From the NCBI GenBank assembly GCA_013817135.1, contig JACDDF010000150.1, positions 1 through 6,250 on the forward strand: a stretch of 6,250 nt of DNA, in the 5' to 3' direction. Both the position numbers and the translations under genes were made by a program. The notes beneath the pieces were generated by a model. That model was not told where the DNA came from, made no database searches, and worked only from the letters and a program-made list of their open reading frames with translations. This document shows, piece by piece, positions 1 through 5,255 of this stretch. The number at the start of each line of letters is the position of its first letter. Positions within the stretch are counted from its first letter, which is position 1. This DNA is from Nitrospirales bacterium (GTDB lineage: Bacteria > Nitrospirota > Nitrospiria > Nitrospirales > UBA8639).

Positions 1-54
1 ACCGTGGCGGATGGGGATAGCATTGAAATCCGCCCGGTTATATCCGGAGGGTAA
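1..54 (+). CDS. C-terminal end of a ubiquitin-like sulfur carrier (TtuB/MoaD/ThiS type), partial
   Basis: The first bases read in frame as TVADGDSIEIRPVISGG followed by TAA at 52-54. This is the typical last strand of a beta-grasp sulfur carrier: an acidic 'V-x-DGD-x-I-E-I' turn and strand, then a hydrophobic stretch ending in a bare Gly-Gly. In the family the terminal glycine is adenylated by an E1-like enzyme and turned into a thiocarboxylate that donates sulfur. Thermus TtuB, as I recall it, ends in a very similar way (…ISGG). The gene directly downstream encodes the TtuA-type enzyme that takes sulfur from such a carrier, so the TtuB role is the best inference. MoaD or ThiS cannot be excluded from 17 residues. 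The rest of the gene lies outside the window. Confidence 0.75.
   Translation, partial: TVADGDSIEIRPVISGG
46..51 (+). promoter_or_regulatory. Shine-Dalgarno of ttuA, embedded in the Gly-Gly codons of the carrier gene
   Basis: GGAGGG lies 7 bases before the ATG at 59-61. The same six bases are the last two sense codons (GGA GGG, Gly-Gly) of the upstream sulfur-carrier gene, whose stop is at 52-54. This fixes the ttuA start at 59 rather than at the in-frame ATG at 11, and it predicts translational coupling of carrier and enzyme. Confidence 0.8.
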
Positions 55-58
55 ACTC

Positions 59-994
59 ATGCGCTGCCGAAAATGTCCAAAACGGGCGGTACTGGGACTG
101 CCAAGGCACAATACGGCCTTTTGTGGGGATTGTCTCACTGAATTTGTGCGAACCCAGGTGCAACGAGCCATTAAGGCTCAACGGATGTTTTCCCCTGAAG
201 ATCGCATTCTGGTTGCCGTATCCGGAGGGAAAGACAGCCTGACCCTTTGGGAAATTCTCCTGAAATTAGGCTATCGGATCGATGCCCTGTATGTGGATTT
301 AGGCATTCCCGGTTATTCCAGCCGATCAAAAGAAAAAGTCGAACAGTTTGCCAAAGTAGTGGCTGAACCCTGCGGGTCCCAACTCACGATTCATACCGTG
401 GAAGAAGATGCAGGAGCGGGAATCAAAGAATTAGCCAATATGATCAAGCGCCCTACCTGCTCAGCCTGTGGCACCATTAAACGGTATCAGTTTAATCGGG
501 TGGCCTGGCAAAACCATTACGACGTGATGGCAACGGGCCATAATTTAGATGATGAGGCTGCAAGACTTCTGGGCAATGTCCTGCAGTGGCAGGAGGAATA
601 TTTGCAGAAACAGTCGCCAAGTCTTCCCGCATCCGTCGAAGGTTTTGCCAAAAAAGTGAAACCGCTCTACCGCATGACCGAACGGGAAATTGCCGCCTAT
701 GCCGTGGTCAACCGGATTGACTATTTGGTCGAAGAATGCCCGATGGCCAAAGGCGCGAAGATGTTAGTGTATAAAGACGCGCTTAATCGCTTGGAAGCAG
801 AATCCCCGGGAACCAAGCAACGGTTTTATTGGGGGTTCCTTGATAGACAGGAAAAATCGTCTTCTGTCGCTCCATCCATGAGCGAAATCGACCAAACCAC
901 GTTGCAGCCCTGTACCGTTTGCACACAACCGACGACTGCAGGGATCTGCTCCTTTTGTCGCATGATGGCACGCGCCAAAACGGCAGTGAAGTAG
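59..994 (+). CDS. ttuA: tRNA-5-methyluridine(54) 2-sulfurtransferase (TtuA-type, ATP-PPase)
   Basis: A 311-residue enzyme of the TtuA/Ncs6/TtcA group of PP-loop ATPases. Members activate a tRNA uridine or cytidine with ATP and replace oxygen with sulfur; TtuA makes 2-thioribothymidine at position 54, which stabilises tRNA. Numbered from the ATG at 59: an N-terminal zinc site with C3-x2-C6 and C22-x2-C25; the PP-loop SGGKDS at 55-60; a TCSACG motif giving C134 and C137, with C227 in EECPMAKG, the three cysteines that bind an Fe-S cluster in this family; GHNLDDEA at 160-167; and a C-terminal zinc finger with C285-x2-C288 and C297-x2-C300. All expected catalytic and metal-binding residues are present and the length is normal for the family. 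It follows the sulfur carrier by 4 bases, so the two form an operon. Assignment to TtuA rather than TtcA rests on the two flanking zinc fingers, the EECP site and the Gly-Gly neighbour. Confidence 0.88.
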   Translation: MRCRKCPKRAVLGLPRHNTAFCGDCLTEFVRTQVQRAIKAQRMFSPEDRILVAVSGGKDSLTLWEILLKLGYRIDALYVDLGIPGYSSRSKEKVEQFAKVVAEPCGSQLTIHTVEEDAGAGIKELANMIKRPTCSACGTIKRYQFNRVAWQNHYDVMATGHNLDDEAARLLGNVLQWQEEYLQKQSPSLPASVEGFAKKVKPLYRMTEREIAAYAVVNRIDYLVEECPMAKGAKMLVYKDALNRLEAESPGTKQRFYWGFLDRQEKSSSVAPSMSEIDQTTLQPCTVCTQPTTAGICSFCRMMARAKTAVK

Positions 995-996
995 CT

Positions 997-1155
997 TCAC
1001 GTTTTTGCATGGCCATTCTCGATGGCCTTCAGAATATCCACGGCAGATTCGCTACGACCCCGCAAAAACCCGCCTGTCTTACTCTTGCTGAAATCTTTGG
1101 TCAACCACAAAAAAGTAAGAAATATGTGCGCAATTGATCTGGGATCCAGATTCAT
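997..1155 (-). CDS. Small ORF beside the IS insertion, possibly the remnant of a disrupted small gene
   Basis: A 52-residue frame starting MNLDPRSIAHIFLTFLW and ending AIENGHAKT, which I do not recognise. The middle is hydrophobic, then basic with Gly (SKTGGFLRGRSES), and the end looks like an amphipathic helix. GGAA lies about 9 bases before the ATG. It converges with ttuA, with only two bases between the two stop codons. If the IS630 element is removed and one TA kept, the same frame stays open to an ATG at 2115-2117, giving a 75-residue product (MALVLKGQFPYLFLFI joined to SNAETVAMNL). The original gene may therefore have been longer and broken by the insertion. Coding status is uncertain: no domain is visible and the upstream start has no convincing ribosome binding site. 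Confidence 0.33.
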   Translation of the reverse strand: MNLDPRSIAHIFLTFLWLTKDFSKSKTGGFLRGRSESAVDILKAIENGHAKT

Positions 1156-1175
1156 TGCGACGGTTTCCGCATTAC

Positions 1176-1200
1176 TATAGTTTTTTGAACAATTAGTTAT
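1176..1200. repeat. Left terminal inverted repeat of the IS630 element
   Basis: Begins TATAGTTTTTTGAAC and pairs with the reverse complement of 2046-2070 (20 of 25 identical, mismatches at repeat positions 7, 8, 15, 18 and 21). It overlaps the last codons and stop of the transposase second frame. The outer TA at 1176-1177 is the presumed target duplication. Confidence 0.75.
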
Positions 1201-1777
1201 AGTTTTTAATGATGGTGTCGATTGTTTCATGTTCATGAAATTCTCTTGTTTTTTTGATGGCGGCAAAATCTTGTTCTATGGGATTAAAATCGGGCGAATA
1301 CGGCGGTAGAAATAAAAGCGTGGCGCCGGCTTGTTCAATCAACTCTTTGGTTTTGTTGGATGTATGAAACGCCGCATTATCCATCACCACAACATGATTG
1401 TCATGCAGGACAGGACAGAGTAACTCTTCCAGCCATTGATTGAAAATAAGCGTGTTACACGTCCCTTCCCACAACTGTGTGGCCTGCATGGCCCCATCTA
1501 TTTGGGCAGCTAAGAAACAGGTGCGCGGGCGGGAATGCCCCGGACGCAATCCATAGACTTCCTGCCCCCGCGGCGCCCGACCGTAACGCCGTACTACTTC
1601 CGGCTCAAAGCCGCTTTCATCAACATAGACAAAGGTTTTATTCCGTCTGACATAGCGTTCACGAAGCCGCAAATAGGCCTTGCGTTTCATCGGGTCGCGC
1701 TCTTTGTACCCCCAGGTCTTTTTTACGGGTGATGCCCCATTTTTTGCACGCATAGAAAATCGTGGACGGGTGAACAT
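1193..1777 (-). CDS. IS630-family transposase, C-terminal DDE catalytic frame (OrfB)
   Basis: An open frame of 194 codons holding the RNase H-like catalytic domain of the DDE superfamily. Catalytic acidic residues are D53 (VYVDESGFE), D133 (VVMDNAAFH) and E168 (PPYSPDFNPIEQDF), the standard DDE triad with the PYSPxxNPIE signature. The first 20 or so residues before TWGYKERDPMKRK are probably not translated as such: the family sequence enters this frame from OrfA at the A6 run around 1719-1724, giving …GITRKK-TWGYKERD…. The transposase is otherwise full length and its catalytic residues are intact, so the element could still be active if the frameshift is programmed. No independent ribosome binding site was identified. 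Confidence 0.85.
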   Translation of the reverse strand: MFTRPRFSMRAKNGASPVKKTWGYKERDPMKRKAYLRLRERYVRRNKTFVYVDESGFEPEVVRRYGRAPRGQEVYGLRPGHSRPRTCFLAAQIDGAMQATQLWEGTCNTLIFNQWLEELLCPVLHDNHVVVMDNAAFHTSNKTKELIEQAGATLLFLPPYSPDFNPIEQDFAAIKKTREFHEHETIDTIIKNYN

Positions 1778-2027
1778 GAAAGCCTTCTGCCAGCCCTTTC
1801 AGGCGGGCATCAGGGCGCACTTCAATGGCTTTTTTCAACGCCTCGTGCTTTACTGTTCGTCCGGTCTTTGGCCCCGGTTTGCCAGCTGAACATACTCCCC
1901 CTTTCATCCGCATCCAGTTATGGATGGTTTGAACATGTACGCGAAAGAGCTGAGCGGCTTCCGTCTTCTTGCCGCCTCCTAAAACATAGGCTTCGACACA
2001 CTTTCGTAAATCATATGAATAGCTCAT
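1659..2027 (-). CDS. IS630-family transposase, N-terminal frame (OrfA)
   Basis: A 122-residue frame holding the DNA-binding half of the transposase. MSYSYDLRKCVEAYVLGGG is the usual IS630 opening. It leads into a helix-turn-helix (KKTEAAQLFRVHVQTIHNWM, about residues 20-39), a basic GKPGPKTGR linker, and a second winged-helix segment (HVHPSTIFYACKKWGI, about 85-100). These two modules recognise the terminal repeats. The true family sequence ends near residue 103 (GITRKK), at the A6 run read from plus-strand 1719-1724; the remaining residues are out-of-frame read-through. A +1 shift there continues into the catalytic frame. No Shine-Dalgarno is visible; see the promoter entry. Confidence 0.8.
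   Translation of the reverse strand: MSYSYDLRKCVEAYVLGGGKKTEAAQLFRVHVQTIHNWMRMKGGVCSAGKPGPKTGRTVKHEALKKAIEVRPDARLKGLAEGFHVHPSTIFYACKKWGITRKKDLGVQRARPDETQGLFAAS
1719..1724 (-). other. Putative frameshift/slippage site joining the transposase frames
   Basis: A run of six A on the transposase strand (GTAAAAAAGACC). OrfA reads it as CGT AAA AAA GAC and OrfB as GTA AAA AAG ACC. The catalytic frame is +1 (equivalently -2) relative to OrfA. Homopolymer slippage by polymerase or ribosome could restore one continuous protein. A one-base mutation or a sequencing error in the A run or the nearby C5 run would look the same. Confidence 0.55.
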
Positions 2028-2033
2028 CCATAC

Positions 2034-2061
2034 AATATACTACAGATAATTATTTATTCAA
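2034..2061 (-). promoter_or_regulatory. Candidate promoter for the transposase, -35 inside the right inverted repeat
   Basis: On the minus strand TTGAAT (2061-2056) is followed after 16 bases by TATATT (2039-2034), a reasonable sigma-70-type pair. The first transposase ATG is at 2027-2025, only six bases past the -10 hexamer. Transcription from it would start at or very near the ATG and give a leaderless or nearly leaderless mRNA. No Shine-Dalgarno is visible before this ATG, which agrees. This is a prediction by eye only. Confidence 0.35.
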
Positions 2062-2070
2062 ATTACTATA
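2046..2070. repeat. Right terminal inverted repeat of the IS630 element
   Basis: Read on the minus strand it begins TATAGTAATTTGAAT, matching the left end at 20 of 25 positions. The outer TA at 2069-2070 is the presumed target duplication. The repeat also carries the -35-like element of the transposase promoter, which couples the end sequence to expression. Confidence 0.75.
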
Positions 2071-2228
2071 ATGAACAAGAAGAGGTAGGGAAATTGGCCC
2101 TTCAACACGAGGGCCATGAATGGAAGTCATCCATCACTGGCGAACTTCAAGAAAGACGCCAGAGAGCATCACAACACTGGGAAATATCTCGGCACCATTT
2201 AAAAAGCAGAGAAATGGCCGAGGGAGAG
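2071..2228. other. Intergenic stretch between the IS right end and the 143-aa gene
   Basis: About 158 bases with no convincing gene. On the minus strand an ATG at 2115-2117 opens a frame running to the IS boundary, which would join the small ORF at 997-1155 if the IS were removed; a stop at 2127-2129 bounds it upstream. No hairpin followed by a T-run was seen that could end the 143-aa gene. Confidence 0.5.
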
Positions 2229-2660
2229 TTATTCGGGGAGTTCGACACTGCCCCCTTCGAGGTCCATATCAATGCCGGTCAGCTCCATTTTATTACCAAC
2301 CCGCCACCATTCTAAGGAGATTTCAGACAAGGTGCCTTTCGAGGTATAAAATTTTGCCGCGGAGATGGCCACTGCTTCGTGAGGCTTTTTGTGTATTTCC
2401 ATGACGAGGGTTTTCAGGGTCGTATCTTCGACCTTGACTGTATCCGGTAACTCAGTGAGGACAAATCGATCGCCAGGGTTGTGTTCCCAGGCATTGCGTT
2501 GCAGCTTGGCCACTTCCGTTCCCGTGGGCATAAACACACCCATACTCAATGCCAGTTTTTTCTCCTCTTCCAACCACTCAATACGAAGCTGTTCTTTGCC
2601 GTGAGCGATAAAGACGCCATCGGTATTCCTGAGGTTATTCGTTCCCAGTTCAATATCCAT
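2229..2660 (-). CDS. Hypothetical protein, 143 aa
   Basis: I do not recognise this family. The protein is soluble, with no signal peptide or membrane segment and many alternating hydrophobic/charged stretches that suggest a mainly beta fold. It begins MDIELGTNNLRNTDGVFIAHG and ends MDLEGGSVELPE; features include a WLEEEKKLAL stretch, PTGTEVAKLQ, and a Trp pair in SLEWWRVGN. No cysteines are present. The ATG is preceded, 10 bases away, by GAAAGGA (read from 2677-2671), a good ribosome binding site, so the start looks right and the frame is probably a real gene. It follows the flippase-like gene by 109 bases and has a candidate promoter of its own, so it may be separately expressed. Function unknown. 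Confidence 0.7.
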   Translation of the reverse strand: MDIELGTNNLRNTDGVFIAHGKEQLRIEWLEEEKKLALSMGVFMPTGTEVAKLQRNAWEHNPGDRFVLTELPDTVKVEDTTLKTLVMEIHKKPHEAVAISAAKFYTSKGTLSEISLEWWRVGNKMELTGIDMDLEGGSVELPE

Positions 2661-2702
2661 CGTTCCCTAATCCTTTCTAGGCTGAAAATCCGTGAGGGTC
2701 CG

Positions 2703-2731
2703 ATTATTCACAATAGACCCGAAGAGTTCAA
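2703..2731 (-). promoter_or_regulatory. Candidate promoter for the 143-aa gene
   Basis: On the minus strand TTGAAC (2731-2726) and AATAAT (2708-2703, five of six to TATAAT) are separated by 17 bases, the ideal spacing. A start around 2696 would give a leader of roughly 36 bases carrying the GAAAGGA ribosome binding site. Prediction by eye only. Confidence 0.3.
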
Positions 2732-2769
2732 GTCACCGAATATTTTCACAGAATTACCCTATTTGTCCC

Positions 2770-3768
2770 CTACCGTTCCATCAAATGTATCTGGTCCGAT
2801 CCACCGTCCTGGCCTTTCAGGAACATCAGGCACACAAGACCAAAGACAATCCAGAGAATTTCTCGCAATCGTCGAATAAGAGCAAAAGTGATTCCCGTCA
2901 CTTCCGAATAGCCAAAAGTCATCAATAGTAAGGTGTATCCCCCTTCTTGCGCACCCAGGCTTCCGGGAATGAAAAATGTTCCGCCTTTGATGAGCACGGT
3001 GAGCGCCGCAATTGAGATGGCTACCCACATATCGATGCTCACACCGAGAAAGTAGAGAATGGCATACACCTCAAGCGTTTCCATCATCCACGCCAAAAAA
3101 AATACGGCCAACGCCGCATAAAATGTGCGCCGGTGCTGAGAATAAAATCTCCGGATCGTGCCGTCCAGCTCCTGTAGTTGGGGTTCCCGCTTTTCAAGAA
3201 AGGGGACCCTTATACCGCATGCTCGCAATAGGCTCAAGCACCCCATACCGAGACCGTGACGTTGGAGCAGCACAAACAGCCAGACGCCAAACGCTAAAAC
3301 TCCGACACTGATCAACATCGCCACCCAGTAATGACCCGAATCGCCAAGTATCCAAAAAGCCAACGCCAATCCCAACAAGATAAAAAGCACTTGGGCGAAG
3401 GTCATGGTGGTCTTCGCCGTAATCACGGACGCCAACCCATCCACCATTGGCACCCCGTATCGTTTCAGGAGATAGGCCTTCAGAGGCTCCCCACCGACAT
3501 AGGCCGTGGGAGTCGTGACATTCAGGGTTTCGCCAGCCATCCTAATGGCAAATAACCGCATGAACCCGACCTTTCGAGCATGGAAACCCAGAGTGAAATG
3601 CCATCCCCAAGCTTCTAACCCATAGACGAGAATCATGGGAAGGAGGATGAGCCCGAGATGTAGAAGACCTAATTGAGAAACGGTGTGCTGAATCGGTTCG
3701 AGACCGATGTGGAGAACAATCCCGACCAGGGCCGCAAGGCCAATGACCAGGAAAAGCAGTTTAAGCAC
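2770..3768 (-). CDS. Flippase-like integral membrane protein (UPF0104 / LPG synthase TM family)
   Basis: A polytopic inner-membrane protein of about 332 residues with seven or so hydrophobic segments. Family hallmarks, numbered from the GTG at 3768-3766: an early GGEPLKAYLL segment (about 92-101), FIPGSLGAQEGGY near 266-278, and a following basic helix with Arg/Glu (LIRRLREILW, about 297-306). The family (PF03706-type, including YbhN-like and MprF membrane domains) is linked to lipid or polyprenyl-glycolipid translocation and often sits beside glycosyl- or CDP-alcohol transferases. The frame is open up to a GTG at 3873, but that would put about 110 bases inside the upstream gene and add a poorly hydrophobic N-terminus. 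The GTG at 3768 overlaps the upstream stop (GTGCTTAA), starts right at the first membrane helix and matches the usual family length. No clear Shine-Dalgarno is seen, so translational coupling is inferred. Substrate unknown. Confidence 0.8.
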   Translation of the reverse strand: MLKLLFLVIGLAALVGIVLHIGLEPIQHTVSQLGLLHLGLILLPMILVYGLEAWGWHFTLGFHARKVGFMRLFAIRMAGETLNVTTPTAYVGGEPLKAYLLKRYGVPMVDGLASVITAKTTMTFAQVLFILLGLALAFWILGDSGHYWVAMLISVGVLAFGVWLFVLLQRHGLGMGCLSLLRACGIRVPFLEKREPQLQELDGTIRRFYSQHRRTFYAALAVFFLAWMMETLEVYAILYFLGVSIDMWVAISIAALTVLIKGGTFFIPGSLGAQEGGYTLLLMTFGYSEVTGITFALIRRLREILWIVFGLVCLMFLKGQDGGSDQIHLMER

Positions 3769-5245
3769 GAGGGGTGAGACTACGGCGAAGCATCCAGGCC
3801 ATCGACATGACAAAGAGCCACGAGCCAATCGCGGCCAGGGCCAAAAACCAGTGCAGGAGACCAAAACCAGCACTCAGCAACACGATGATCGAAAAATCTC
3901 TATTGGCAACCTTGCCCAACAAAAATTCAATATTGGCCCGTTCTTGTTCAGTGAATTGCCGAAGCTCCCGAGGACGGGATCGCAATTGCCTGGCATGATT
4001 GACTAACAGCAACGACACGACATTGGCTAAGACTGCTGAGGCCCCAAGCAGAAGAGGAAGGTGCGTATGCTCCCAAGGCCCATGGAGAAACGCCCCGCAG
4101 GCGATGGCAGCAAACAACACGATGTGCACGACATTATCTGCCCAAATATCGAGTTCTTGGCCAAACTTGGACTCTGAAAACGTCAGCCGGGCGACCTCTC
4201 CATCGCAGCAATCAATGATCACAGACAATTGCAGGATCAGTCCCCCGAGAATGGCGAGTTTCCAGGACCCAGGCACAAAGAGCACAGCAGCCACGAGCCC
4301 CACGACCATGGACAGCATCGTAATCGTGTTCGGTGACCATCCCAACCGCAAAAACCCATGAGTGAGCAGACCGGAACATTTACGATTCACATATCGATCC
4401 ACCAAACCATCCAAGCCGCCTTTAAGTGTCTGGAGTGCCTCCAACAGCGTCCGTTCAGCGAGTTGGGGCCCCTTGGGACCACGGACATCCCTGAACCAAT
4501 GAGAAGCTCCGCCAATGGTTAGAATCGTCCCTTCCACGGCCGCTTGCTCCAGGGCCAACCGGAGTGGATTGGTGCCATTTGCATGCAATACGCCTGAAAT
4601 ACCCAAGAGCCTGGCGGGAAGAACCAGAAGATCTCCAACCAGCGGCAACCGGCTTCGCTCGGGAGCCTGACTGCCGGTTTTGGACTGTGAGGTCTGGGAT
4701 ACCGCCTGGTCATGGAAGACCACAGTTGAAGTTGATCGTCCTTCAAGTCCCTCAGGCCGGAACGCCACACCGGGATTTCCTCGGTGATGCCCCTCCTCAG
4801 GATGACCAACGACCACGACCGCCTTCCCTTGAGATCCTTCAGCTCGCAAGCGTTGGATCAATGTCGGAGAGTACACTGTATGGCAACCCACGATCATACA
4901 GGCTCCATTGATTTCCTCCGTAAGCGCTTCCCAAGTCTGAGGGTCATGTGGAGGAAATTCCCTGACAGGAAGCCAACGAACGGCGGCCTGTATCCGGTTA
5001 TCTTCACGAAGTAATTGACGAAGAGCTTGTTCTTCAGGCCCAACCAACACCCATATTTGAGAAATCCCTCCTCGCTGCAACGTGAACACCGCCCGTTGAA
5101 ACAGCGTCATGCCGCCGACACGAGTCAAGGGACTAGGAACCGTGTCACCAGTCCCGGCACATCCAGAATCAAAGACGCCGACCGACGTCAATAAAATTGC
5201 CGTATCAACCGCGTGAGTGGCTTCTTGTTTAAGTGTTCCGTCCAT
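3761..5245 (-). CDS. Nucleotidyltransferase-like/CDP-alcohol phosphotransferase fusion
   Basis: A 494-residue two-domain protein. Residues about 15-275 have the layout of a GT-A nucleotidyltransferase: PSPLTRVGGMTLFQRAVFTL at 37-56 corresponds to the 'PKxLxxVGGxPL' region, MIVGCHTVYSP to the 'GD' strand, and HWFRDVRGP near 249-257 to the closing metal strand. Residues about 280-490 are a membrane CDP-alcohol phosphotransferase with the complete motif: D345, D348-G349, A352-R353, G362, D366 and D370. That motif binds metals and transfers a phospho-head group from CDP-alcohol to a second alcohol, releasing CMP. Domain order matches bifunctional inositol-1-phosphate cytidylyltransferase/di-myo-inositol-phosphate synthases, but the N-terminal domain lacks the G-x-G-x-R loop, the PK lysine and the metal aspartate, so it may be inactive. 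TAGGA, 8 bases before the ATG, serves as ribosome binding site. It starts 10 bases after the upstream cytidylyltransferase-like gene. Acceptor and head group are not shown by the sequence. Confidence 0.85.
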   Translation of the reverse strand: MDGTLKQEATHAVDTAILLTSVGVFDSGCAGTGDTVPSPLTRVGGMTLFQRAVFTLQRGGISQIWVLVGPEEQALRQLLREDNRIQAAVRWLPVREFPPHDPQTWEALTEEINGACMIVGCHTVYSPTLIQRLRAEGSQGKAVVVVGHPEEGHHRGNPGVAFRPEGLEGRSTSTVVFHDQAVSQTSQSKTGSQAPERSRLPLVGDLLVLPARLLGISGVLHANGTNPLRLALEQAAVEGTILTIGGASHWFRDVRGPKGPQLAERTLLEALQTLKGGLDGLVDRYVNRKCSGLLTHGFLRLGWSPNTITMLSMVVGLVAAVLFVPGSWKLAILGGLILQLSVIIDCCDGEVARLTFSESKFGQELDIWADNVVHIVLFAAIACGAFLHGPWEHTHLPLLLGASAVLANVVSLLLVNHARQLRSRPRELRQFTEQERANIEFLLGKVANRDFSIIVLLSAGFGLLHWFLALAAIGSWLFVMSMAWMLRRSLTPRA

Positions 5246-5255
5246 ACACTCATTC

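Larger units (their letters stand above)
1176..2070 (-). mobile_element. IS630-family insertion sequence (with TA ends)
   Basis: A compact element of about 0.9 kb. Imperfect inverted repeats at 1176-1200 and 2046-2070 match at 20 of 25 positions when one is reverse-complemented. Both outermost ends read TA, as expected for IS630/Tc1-mariner elements that insert at and duplicate TA; without the duplicated TA the element would be 1178-2068. Inside is one transposase in two overlapping minus-strand frames (2027 to 1193) filling almost the whole element, with the transposase stop lying inside the left repeat. It sits between two convergent transcription units, where insertion would be tolerated. 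The ends are inferred from repeat symmetry, not from comparison with an empty site. Confidence 0.85.

Noticed and set aside
11..58. In-frame upstream ATG that would lengthen the TtuA protein by 16 residues
   Set aside because: It lies inside the sulfur-carrier gene, has no ribosome binding site, and the zinc finger (MRCRKC) right after the ATG at 59 with a perfect Shine-Dalgarno marks the true start.
764..1016. Minus-strand open frames opposite the end of ttuA
   Set aside because: They are antisense to well-conserved ttuA codons including its C-terminal zinc finger, have no recognisable domain, and are explained by codon bias of the real gene.
1011..1027. Perfect 6-bp hairpin GGCCAT/ATGGCC with a 5-base loop just after ttuA, considered as a terminator
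   Set aside because: It is not followed by a T-run on either strand, has a short stem, and lies within the small minus-strand ORF; too weak to call.
2701..2720. Nested inverted repeat (GGGTC…GACCC around TATTGTGAATA) between the flippase-like gene and the 143-aa gene, considered as a terminator or operator
   Set aside because: The stem is only 5 bp with a long loop, there is no T-run, and it overlaps the candidate -10 element; chance is a sufficient explanation.
2481..2928. Plus-strand open frames of up to 132 codons opposite the 143-aa gene and the end of the flippase-like gene
   Set aside because: Low-complexity Ser/Pro/Arg-rich translations with no motif, antisense to better-supported genes carrying proper start signals.
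3999..4911. Plus-strand open frames opposite the CDP-alcohol phosphotransferase fusion
   Set aside because: The opposite strand carries a complete, motif-bearing protein across the whole region; these frames are shadows.
3761..5245. Calling the fusion protein a bona fide bifunctional inositol-1-phosphate cytidylyltransferase/DIPP synthase
   Set aside because: The domain order matches, but the N-terminal domain lacks the key nucleotide and metal residues and the neighbours point to an amino head group; only the phosphotransferase half can be supported.
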